From IMG/VR virus record IMGVR_UViG_3300050821_003256, positions 1-35,892 of that record: a DNA stretch of 35,892 nt; one strand, given 5' to 3'. The notes under the pieces were generated by a model. That model searched no databases. It was not told where the DNA came from and was given only the letters and a program-made list of their open reading frames with translations. A program made the position numbers and the translations under genes. This DNA comes from a virus. Below, one piece after another: positions 7,420 to 14,104 of this stretch (its first letter is position 1; each line of letters opens with the position of its first letter).

Positions 7420-8684
7420 CAGTGCTTTGTCCACGCGGTAGGTGACTGCTGAAAAAATTGCCAGTGCGTTCCATCCACTCCGACTACACAACCGTTATCA
7501 CCCGCCGCTCCGGGCGAACTTACAAACCCTCCGCTCGCGCTCAACGTCCCGTCCGTGAAGATAATAAACTGCCCCGCCGCCGAGGTTTGAAGCGTCAGTA
7601 TTCCCGTATCCGGGTTCGTCCCGTTGTTCGAGTTCATCGCACACTTCATCAACCCGTTGGCAGCCGTGGGGAGCGTATAGGTTACAGCCGTGCCCGCCGT
7701 GGCTTCTTGGTTCATAAAGATCGTTCTGTCATAGGCATCGGCGGCTACCGAGGCTGCGGTCGTCACGGTAACGTGTATCGGCCCATCGAAAACACCGTTC
7801 TGGTCGAAGCGGGAGAGAACGACGCTTGAGGAATTGAGGATGTCGAAAATATCGGCGGTCTGGGAGTTTGCTGCCCGCACCGCGAAAGGAACGACGGCGG
7901 CGCATGCCGCTGCATTGCTGCAAGCTTCAACAATCCCGTCCGTCGCGGTCCAGAACAAGCAGGAATAATTATTAGTCCCGCCGTCGCCGACCGCCCCTCC
8001 GCCACACCACTGAGCTTGACCGTTGTCTGCTACCCCGGCAGCCATGAGCGCGACGTTCGAGCTGCCCTTTGAAACATCTGCGGCATGGTTCGTAATGACC
8101 CATGCGTCATAAGCCGTTGCCGCACTTTCCTGGATGAGATGGAATAGGGCCTTGTTTGCCGCTGGAGTGAACGAGCCGAAACCTCTCCCGCGTATGACGG
8201 CTGGTGTGTCCGCCGTTCCCGAGCTTTGGTTGTTGACATCGAGGAGCGGGGCGGATTGGGTGACGGAGTGCGAATTGATCTGCAATGGCAGAGTTGCATC
8301 CGTCTGCGCCGTCAACACAATCGGCGGGACAACGGAGCCGCCGCCAATCGACATGTAGAACGAAAAAGCAACGAGCGGCCCTCCGGAAATCGAAATGAGG
8401 TAATTCCCGGTCGGAGCGAAGAAAGGCCAGTTGCCGAATCCGTCCGAAGGGAACGGATTCGCCTGCGCCGCCCCGGAAAAGGATGAGTAAATCGTCGTAG
8501 TCGGAGAGCATACCGTCCCGACCGGCGGAAGCGTAAGCGCGCCAGAACAGACTGTGACCGTCGCTCCGGCTACTGGATGCCCTGTTCCATCGACAATCGT
8601 GCTTGTCGGCGCGGCGAAGTTCTGCCCGAATGCCGGAAGCGCAAACAAACAGGCAACCGCCAACAGTTCGAAGAGTTTTCTCAT
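7419..8684 (-). CDS. tail fibre-like protein with signal peptide and N-terminal beta-sandwich, 421 aa
   Basis: Residues 1-20 form a signal peptide (MRKLFELLAVACLFALPAFG, then QNF). Residues about 25-110 form a carboxypeptidase-regulatory-like beta-sandwich (STIVDGTGHPVAGATVTVC ... GFGNWPFFAPTGNYLISISG). A central alanine- and glycine-rich segment with probable shaft and head follows. The C-terminus (ILTLQTSAAGQFIIF ... GDNGCVVGVDGTHWQFF) resembles trimeric fibre tips. The ATG at 8684 is 4 nt after the upstream stop with a weak ribosome site. It is the first of three consecutive exported-type fibre genes. The product could be an alternative receptor-binding protein or a secreted product of the infected cell. 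Confidence 0.7.
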   Translation of the reverse strand: MRKLFELLAVACLFALPAFGQNFAAPTSTIVDGTGHPVAGATVTVCSGALTLPPVGTVCSPTTTIYSSFSGAAQANPFPSDGFGNWPFFAPTGNYLISISGGPLVAFSFYMSIGGGSVVPPIVLTAQTDATLPLQINSHSVTQSAPLLDVNNQSSGTADTPAVIRGRGFGSFTPAANKALFHLIQESAATAYDAWVITNHAADVSKGSSNVALMAAGVADNGQAQWCGGGAVGDGGTNNYSCLFWTATDGIVEACSNAAACAAVVPFAVRAANSQTADIFDILNSSSVVLSRFDQNGVFDGPIHVTVTTAASVAADAYDRTIFMNQEATAGTAVTYTLPTAANGLMKCAMNSNNGTNPDTGILTLQTSAAGQFIIFTDGTLSASGGFVSSPGAAGDNGCVVGVDGTHWQFFQQSPTAWTKH

Positions 8685-8688
8685 CTGG

Positions 8689-9081
8689 CTACCGGCCGAT
8701 GAATGCCGTCACCGTCACTGAGTTTGTCCGCGTCCGCATCAGGAGCCGCACGAACGGCGTATCGAGCTGCACACCCTGCAGGTTGAACGTCTGGTTTGTC
8801 GAATCGACGGAATTGATGATCCCGCCGCTCACCGTCTGGTAGTGCGTGTCTACATCGTCATTCGACACCTGCACGTCAATCTCAAACGTGCCCGGCGCTC
8901 CGGAGAAATAGCCCGACACATTGAACGGCGTTCCGCTCTGCGTTTGCAGGCGCAAGAGCGCGAGTTGCTGCGAAGCGGACGCGCCGCCGACGCCGGGCGA
9001 CGGCGTTTCGGCGTTCCAGACCTTGACGACTTCGCCCGGAGCGATGGAAAGGAAGGGCGGCGTAAATGTGTAGGGAGCCAT
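8689..9081 (-). CDS. putative virion beta-sandwich protein, 130 aa
   Basis: The start at 9081 overlaps the upstream TGA (TGATG). The frame continues further upstream without function. The sequence is a run of beta strands (PGEVVKVWNAE, EIDVQVSNDD, NQTFNLQGVQLD, PFVRLLMRTRTNSVTVTAFIGR). This last strand pattern is common in small phage baseplate or fibre-attachment proteins that resemble discoidin or carbohydrate-binding sandwiches. There is no signal peptide, unlike the next three fibre genes. Likely a structural component near the fibres. Confidence 0.65.
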   Translation of the reverse strand: MAPYTFTPPFLSIAPGEVVKVWNAETPSPGVGGASASQQLALLRLQTQSGTPFNVSGYFSGAPGTFEIDVQVSNDDVDTHYQTVSGGIINSVDSTNQTFNLQGVQLDTPFVRLLMRTRTNSVTVTAFIGR

Positions 9082-9293
9082 CAGGGAACCGCTTTCTGGA
9101 CGGCGCGCACTGCGGTTTGAATTTCTTCCAGGGCGAGGGCCATCCAGTTGCCGCCCTGTTGATTCCGGATGAATCCTATGTGCCTCGAAATGTTGAGGTA
9201 GTTTGCCGGATTTATCGTTGCACACGACACATCCGGCAAACTCCGCGCATAGGACAAGAGCCAGGCGTCGAAGTCCTGATAGGTCGGTTTCAT
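9081..9293 (-). CDS. small hypothetical protein with TYxxFDAWL motif, 70 aa
   Basis: The N-terminus (TYQDFDAWLLSYARSLPD) closely matches the N-terminus of the internal virion protein that starts at 13748 (TYIEFDAWLIDQAKRMPR). The underlying DNA is also similar. The rest is helical (MALALEEIQTAVRAVQKAV). No ribosome site is visible before the ATG, and the upstream context is interrupted by the HNH gene on the other strand. The gene may have lost its original leader. Possibly an adaptor sharing a docking peptide with the internal protein. Confidence 0.6.
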   Translation of the reverse strand: MKPTYQDFDAWLLSYARSLPDVSCATINPANYLNISRHIGFIRNQQGGNWMALALEEIQTAVRAVQKAVP

Positions 9294-9337
9294 GGTAAAA
9301 TAGCGGCTGGTAGCAACGATCCATTGGAGGTGGACCG

Positions 9338-9883
9338 ATGCCGAAACGCCGTGTTCGCAGACACGAAGTTATCCAGCCGCTCGATCAATCCTACAGACTT
9401 ATTCCGCTTACGCAAGGACAGAACGCCATTGTCGATGCGGAAGATTTTGACCGATTGAATCAGTGGAACTGGCATGCACAGTGGAGCAATTGCTCTAAAA
9501 CTTTCTATGCTGGGCGTAATTCTTACCCAGATGGACCGAAAGGCAAGTGCGTGTATGTACGCATGCACGCCGAAGTTCTCGGCATTAAAAGCGAAATCGA
9601 CCATCGAGACGGAAATGGCTTCAACAACCGAAAGGAAAATCTTCGTCCATGCACGCGAAAACAAAATACGTGGAACGGCACAAAGAAATCTACCAATCGC
9701 TCTGGGTTTAAGGGCGTCAGCAAAGATAGGCGTTCTCCTAACGGCCGATGGCGTGCTCGCATCATGGTTAGCGGCGTAGAAATCCAACTTGGCCTCTTCG
9801 ATACACCTGAAGAAGCAGCGCACGCCTATAATGATGCAGCCAGGCGACACTTCGGAGACTTCGCCCAAGTGAATTCCCTCTAG
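9338..9883 (+). CDS. HNH homing endonuclease with C-terminal AP2 DNA-binding domain
   Basis: GGAGGTGG lies before the ATG. The 181-aa protein has an HNH_3-type core at about 76-112: His77 in MHAEVLG, Asp88-His89 in EIDHRDGNG, Asn97, then Asn101 in KENLRPCTRKQN. An AP2/ERF-like domain follows at 121-178 (SGFKGVSKDRRSPNGRW ... DTPEEAAHAYNDAARRHFG). This is a classic free-standing phage homing endonuclease. It lies on the opposite strand to all neighbouring structural genes, is more AT-rich than they are, and shares a CTAG with the next gene so that the two stop codons overlap tail to tail. Such genes copy themselves by cutting uninterrupted homologues; no essential phage role is expected. Confidence 0.92.
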   Translation: MPKRRVRRHEVIQPLDQSYRLIPLTQGQNAIVDAEDFDRLNQWNWHAQWSNCSKTFYAGRNSYPDGPKGKCVYVRMHAEVLGIKSEIDHRDGNGFNNRKENLRPCTRKQNTWNGTKKSTNRSGFKGVSKDRRSPNGRWRARIMVSGVEIQLGLFDTPEEAAHAYNDAARRHFGDFAQVNSL

Positions 9884-10260
9884 GAGCGTCTGAAGATTCC
9901 GTGAAATTGTATCAAGTCGGCAATAATCGGACCAGCAATAGGAAGATTAGTTGCATACTCGGCGAAGGGCGACGTGCCCGTGTTCGCGCTGACCGGCGAC
10001 GTGAGAATCCGAATCGTGCTCGATTGCTTGTCCCATAAATAGTCGTAGAGTCCCGGAGGGCTGCCGACGCTCATAAACTCGGCCCATGAGATCGTGGCGG
10101 GGTTGAACGTCTCCGGAAGGTTCCAGGAAATCGGAAGTCCGCCGGCCGGGTAGACGCCCGAGCTGATCTTGATTGTGCCGTACAGGTGGAAATGATTGAA
10201 GGTCAAATCCCGAGCATCCGGGAAGTTGTTCAGTGTTACTGTGACGGTTGCATTTGCCAT
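9880..10260 (-). CDS. putative structural protein, beta-rich, 126 aa
   Basis: AAGGAGA is 6 nt before the ATG. The sequence starts with strands (ATVTVTLNNFPDARDLTFNHFHLYGTIKIS) and contains SISWAEFMSVG-like and DYLWDKQSSTIRILTS segments, with hydrophobic patches near the C-terminus. It lies between internal virion protein genes and the fibre genes, so a tail or fibre-attachment role is plausible. No family recognised. Its stop overlaps that of the HNH gene. Confidence 0.7.
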   Translation of the reverse strand: MANATVTVTLNNFPDARDLTFNHFHLYGTIKISSGVYPAGGLPISWNLPETFNPATISWAEFMSVGSPPGLYDYLWDKQSSTIRILTSPVSANTGTSPFAEYATNLPIAGPIIADLIQFHGIFRRS

Positions 10261-10298
10261 CGACTCTCCTTAGTCTTCCGCTGGACCATCCACTACAT

Positions 10299-11576
10299 CT
10301 AGCGGTTTTTGATGAACGACGGGTTCTGGCCCATGTAAAACTGGATCAAATTCTTGGCGTTCTGACGCTCGGAATCGTTGTACATTCCGGCACCCGATGC
10401 CCGGTTAATCAGTTCCTCGGCGCGTTGCCCGGCCTGGGTGCGGTCGATGCCGGTCTTCGACATGATCGCTTTGAACAGGTCTTCATGCTCCGGAACTTGG
10501 TCGGTGATATTGCCGAGCGCCCCTGATCCTCCACGGATCGGCTGAATGGGCGTGCCTTCCTCGGTGAACGGTATCGTCTCCCGAGGTCCCGGATATTCGG
10601 TCGGAGCCATACGTGTCGGCATGCGCGGAACGGATCGGCCTTCGCGCGGCGTCATTCCGGCGGCGAACTGCATTCCGCGCTCGCTCGCCCGGCGCTTGGC
10701 AACCGACTGCATCTGCTCTTCGCTGGCCGCTTCTTCGGGAGTCAGCACCAGGCTGCGCGGGCGCGTACCGGCAACGGATTCTGAGCCACCCGATGAGATT
10801 GCTCCAAGTGGACCACCGCTAGTCGGATCAATCCGAGTTGGGAGCCATGCCGCCGTTCTGTTCTTGACCGCTTGTGCGACAGGATCGGGTTCTTCCCGAA
10901 TCCCTGCCGCTATATCGGCATTCCGTTGGGCCATTTTCCGCTCTGCCATATTCTCGGCGTACTCTTCCGGAGAAGCGACGATCCTTCCGAGACCATAGGG
11001 CAGATTGGCGTAGTACTTTCCAGGAACGAACGGAGCCGCAATTCCGCCGATAGTTGCGCCGATTTGAGCGCCTTCCTTCGGATGACCGACAATGCTGCCG
11101 ACGCCGCCTCCGACGCCCGCCCCGATGGTTGATCCAGCCGCAGACTTCAGCAATCCCTTCCCGACGCCTTTGGCAACACCCTTGAGTCCCACTTGCTCGA
11201 TTGCTTCCTGCGTCCCGATAGCCGGAAGGATCACTGATGCGGCATCTGAAAAAGGTGTCGGGCTTCGCATGGCCCGATTCTCCGCTGCTCCGAGGCGTGT
11301 TGCACGCGCCGATTGGTCCTCCCACGCCTGATTGATATTCGCGGGAACCCGGACCCGAGCGCCGCCCGAATCGTACAACTCAGGGACAGGCCGCATGGAT
11401 GGAGGAAGTGGCGCTGGTCCCGTTGGCGCTCCTGCGGTGCGCGCGGCAGCCTGCGTCTGCTGTGTGAGTGGATCGGTCGGGCCGGAAACGACGGAAGCGC
11501 CCAGAGGAAGGTCGCTATAGCCTGCGACCTCGGCACCTTTCGGCAGATCGCTGTATGTTGTTACTCCGGCTGCCAT
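10299..11576 (-). CDS. putative internal virion (ejection) protein with glycine zipper, 425 aa
   Basis: The N-terminus contains two copies of YSDLPxGA (residues 8-15 and 20-27). Residues about 147-185 form a glycine-zipper membrane-active segment (STIGAGVGGGVGSIVG ... GAQIGATIGGIAAPFVPG), the kind that inserts in membranes. Long helical, charged regions follow, with a C-terminal helical domain (DLFKAIMSKTGIDRTQAGQRAEELINRASG). Large glycine-zipper proteins between tail and fibre genes of podoviruses are commonly ejected with DNA to form a trans-envelope channel. The start overlaps the upstream gene by 16 nt. There is no homology-based proof. Confidence 0.65.
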   Translation of the reverse strand: MAAGVTTYSDLPKGAEVAGYSDLPLGASVVSGPTDPLTQQTQAAARTAGAPTGPAPLPPSMRPVPELYDSGGARVRVPANINQAWEDQSARATRLGAAENRAMRSPTPFSDAASVILPAIGTQEAIEQVGLKGVAKGVGKGLLKSAAGSTIGAGVGGGVGSIVGHPKEGAQIGATIGGIAAPFVPGKYYANLPYGLGRIVASPEEYAENMAERKMAQRNADIAAGIREEPDPVAQAVKNRTAAWLPTRIDPTSGGPLGAISSGGSESVAGTRPRSLVLTPEEAASEEQMQSVAKRRASERGMQFAAGMTPREGRSVPRMPTRMAPTEYPGPRETIPFTEEGTPIQPIRGGSGALGNITDQVPEHEDLFKAIMSKTGIDRTQAGQRAEELINRASGAGMYNDSERQNAKNLIQFYMGQNPSFIKNR

Positions 11577-12922
11577 TGACCGCCGCGTTTCACCTGATAG
11601 GAACCATCCGACATTTTGACCCGAGTTCCTTCAGGAGCTTTTTCGCCCTGATCTTGGGTGCCCTGCATTCGCTTTTGTGCCATTTTCGCCGTAATGTCGA
11701 TCACGTCGAGCATCTGCTTGCGCTGGTCGGGAGTCAAAAGTTGGCCGCTCTCGACCTTGTTCATCAAAGCCTGGATGTCACCGAGCGTGGACCGAGACTT
11801 CTGGATCATGTTCCATTCGGTCTGCGTCATGCGGAATCCGGACTTTGGACGGGTCGCTTCGACCATAGCCAGAATCAGGCCAATGTCGCCTGGTCCGGTC
11901 TTCTGGTCCGCAAATTCCTTAGCTTCCTGCTGCTTGTCGAGGATGTCTTGAAAAGGTTGATTCTGCTTTTGCTGCGCTTCTGAAATTTTCTGCTGCGCGG
12001 CCATGCCAGGAGCCGTCGTTGCGCCTCCAAGATTAGGCGCGGCGCGCATTTCTCCGGTCGCCGGATTCCATGCGCCTGTGATTGCGCCTGTCTTCGGATC
12101 GAATGTCGGAGTGAATGCGCCACGATCGGGCGTCTGTTCCTGGCGCTTTTCCTCAGCCTCGAACTGCATCCGCGTACCGTCCGGATGAGTCTGTTTCCAT
12201 TCGTCAAACGTCTGTTCTTGGAACGTTTCCTTGGTCGGTTCCTTTCCTTTTGTGGACGATCCGACACGAATATCGTATCGGCCCGTCTGGGGATTGAATT
12301 GATACACGCCTTCCCCGGTATCAACCGTCGCGCCAATTTTCTCCGTTTCCTTTGCAGGGGGGGTTCTCAATGCCGCAGCCCGCGCTTGAGCTTCCTCACT
12401 CTGCGCGCCTCGAAGCTCTTCCTCTGTTCGTTGCGTTTCTTCGGCCCGCTGCTCGGACTCTGCGCCGCGAAGATTCGATAGGTCTTGATTCTGCTGCACG
12501 ATCCTTCCGAGCGGAGTTTGCGGGATCATTGCAGCAATGTGCGGAGTCAGGATCGACGCGGCCCAACCCCCAATCTTGCCCAGAGTTCCGGGCTGCGGTC
12601 TGGCAACATCGGCGGCATACTTCCTCTGAGCGTAATCCACTGATCCGGGAGGACCGGATGGAGGAGCCATGTCGGATGCCGGAGCGGAAGCGGGCGCGAT
12701 GGGCGGAAGTGGGGACGCTCCCACATCCGGTGCGCCCGTCCCTAGCGTGGTGGGGGCTGATGGATTCCAGTTAGGAGTGAGCGGGGAAGCGGAATCCGGA
12801 GGAGGCTGCATCGCGCCGAGGCGCGGATCGGCTGGCTGACTCGGCGTCAGCGGAAACAGACCCGTGATTCCCGCGAACTGGTCGAGCACTTCCGGGTCGG
12901 CTTTAATCGTTACGTCAGCCAC
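11561..12922 (-). CDS. putative internal virion protein, Pro-rich N-terminus and coiled coil, 453 aa
   Basis: The GTG start at 12922 overlaps the upstream stop by 8 nt. Residues 25-105 are Pro/Ala/Ser-rich and likely disordered. Residues about 145-190 form a strong coiled coil (NLRGAESEQRAEETQRTEEE and onward). A central GVYQFNPQTGRYDIRV strand and FDPKTGAITGAWNPATGEM repeat-like hairpins follow, then helices, then a C-terminal SDGSYQVKRGGQWQPE strand. Gene order matches podoviral internal proteins that are ejected with DNA. The KxxDGSxYxVKxGGQW ending is a short SH3-like motif seen in various phage tail-end proteins. Confidence 0.6.
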   Translation of the reverse strand: MADVTIKADPEVLDQFAGITGLFPLTPSQPADPRLGAMQPPPDSASPLTPNWNPSAPTTLGTGAPDVGASPLPPIAPASAPASDMAPPSGPPGSVDYAQRKYAADVARPQPGTLGKIGGWAASILTPHIAAMIPQTPLGRIVQQNQDLSNLRGAESEQRAEETQRTEEELRGAQSEEAQARAAALRTPPAKETEKIGATVDTGEGVYQFNPQTGRYDIRVGSSTKGKEPTKETFQEQTFDEWKQTHPDGTRMQFEAEEKRQEQTPDRGAFTPTFDPKTGAITGAWNPATGEMRAAPNLGGATTAPGMAAQQKISEAQQKQNQPFQDILDKQQEAKEFADQKTGPGDIGLILAMVEATRPKSGFRMTQTEWNMIQKSRSTLGDIQALMNKVESGQLLTPDQRKQMLDVIDITAKMAQKRMQGTQDQGEKAPEGTRVKMSDGSYQVKRGGQWQPE

Positions 12923-13748
12923 GGGCTTTCCTCAAAAACACATCGAATAGTATCTTGGTCCAATCGCGGGCGCTTCTGTGAAGGACAATAAATTCGGACC
13001 ACTGTCGGCCGAACCTCTGATACAGGAACACAAACGGCTGCATGTACCATGTCTTGACGAGCCATCGGCGAATCAGGAAGGTTTCGAGCGTGTTCCACCC
13101 TCCATAGAGTTCAGCGGCCACCCAACAAATCCCCGTAGCAGCCGCTCCGACTCCAGTACCTAAACTGCCAAGTGCGCCCAATACGCCGGTGACGTTTTGC
13201 AGCCAACCAACCTGCTGGGCGTTCACACCGGATTTGATATCCTCCGGCTGCTGCCCAAGGGCCGAGAGTTGCGCGTTGACGTTTGTGCCATACAGCCCGG
13301 AAAGAAGGCCCGCGCCCTCTTGCTGCTGTTGCTGTTTCAATTGCGCGTTCTGCGCGAGGATGTCTTGCTGGTTCGCGCCCCCGGCCGCCGACGCTTGCTG
13401 CGCCGCTGCATCCTGGGATGCGTTGATCCCGGCCGCATTCCCGCCGCGCGCCGCCGCGAGCGCTGCAGATTGCGCCGCGTTGTTCGATGCCGAACTTGCT
13501 TCCTCTCCGGCGATTGCCTGCATGTTCTGCAGGTCGGCACCGTATCCCGGAGGCGCGGTCATCATGTTTGTGCCGAAACTCTGCAGCGGTCCATACAGGC
13601 CGCTCGCATTCGCTCCGGCCTGATTCGCAACTCCGGTCGTCGCTCCGAACGTCTGCTTTTCCTGCTGTTGCAGCGCGCGGTCGTTCATCGCCCGAGGCAT
13701 GCGCTTCGCCTGGTCGATCAGCCACGCGTCGAATTCGATGTAGGTCAT
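12915..13748 (-). CDS. internal virion protein with FDAWL N-terminus and CFI-box-like C-terminus, 277 aa
   Basis: The start at 13748 overlaps the upstream TGA (ATGA); a longer frame to 13847 lies within that gene. The N-terminus is TYIEFDAWLIDQAKRMPR, matching the gene at 9081-9293. Residues 30-180 are Ala/Gln/Asn-rich and low complexity. A Gly/Ala/Val segment (183-207) looks membrane-active. The last 70 residues start at Cys208 (CWVAAELYGGWNT) and continue with aromatic and basic residues (RRWLVKTWY ... FLYQRFGRQWSEFI). This resembles the CFI-box C-terminal domain found in some bacterial and phage proteins. Likely ejected with DNA or part of the tail core. Confidence 0.65.
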   Translation of the reverse strand: MTYIEFDAWLIDQAKRMPRAMNDRALQQQEKQTFGATTGVANQAGANASGLYGPLQSFGTNMMTAPPGYGADLQNMQAIAGEEASSASNNAAQSAALAAARGGNAAGINASQDAAAQQASAAGGANQQDILAQNAQLKQQQQQEGAGLLSGLYGTNVNAQLSALGQQPEDIKSGVNAQQVGWLQNVTGVLGALGSLGTGVGAAATGICWVAAELYGGWNTLETFLIRRWLVKTWYMQPFVFLYQRFGRQWSEFIVLHRSARDWTKILFDVFLRKARG

Positions 13749-14104
13749 GTGAGAAGCCTCGAAAAGCACGGCCACGGACTCATGCGCCACCCCAATTCTC
13801 CGAGCGTGTGCGCGAACTTCGGCGCGATGTCGGGCGGGACCCAGCAACTTACGTCTTCGAGTTTGAAAATCTTTGCCGCTTCGATGGCCTTGCCCGAAAC
13901 TTCCCGGATTGCCTCAACGCGTTCGCGCACGCTGGCCTTCGGTTCGAGCCACAGATACGCTTCGCCGATCATCTTGACCGCGCAAACCGCTTTTTCGTTC
14001 GCGGCCTTTTCGGTCAGGATCATCAAGGGACTATCGAGCGCCGGAAGCGGATACCGGATGCCCATTTTCTGATGCAGGTCGGCAATCAGTTGCTCGGTCG
14101 TCAT
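13745..14104 (-). CDS. hypothetical tail-region protein, 119 aa
   Basis: The start at 14104 overlaps the upstream TGA (ATGA), fixing MTTEQLIADLHQ. The protein looks alpha/beta: DSPLMILTEKAANEKAVCAVKMIGEAY, ASVRERVEAIREVSGKAIEAAKIF and a proline-containing C-terminus DIAPKFAHTLGELGWRM. No family recognised. Its place between the large tail protein and an internal virion protein suggests a small tail or assembly factor. Confidence 0.6.
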   Translation of the reverse strand: MTTEQLIADLHQKMGIRYPLPALDSPLMILTEKAANEKAVCAVKMIGEAYLWLEPKASVRERVEAIREVSGKAIEAAKIFKLEDVSCWVPPDIAPKFAHTLGELGWRMSPWPCFSRLLT

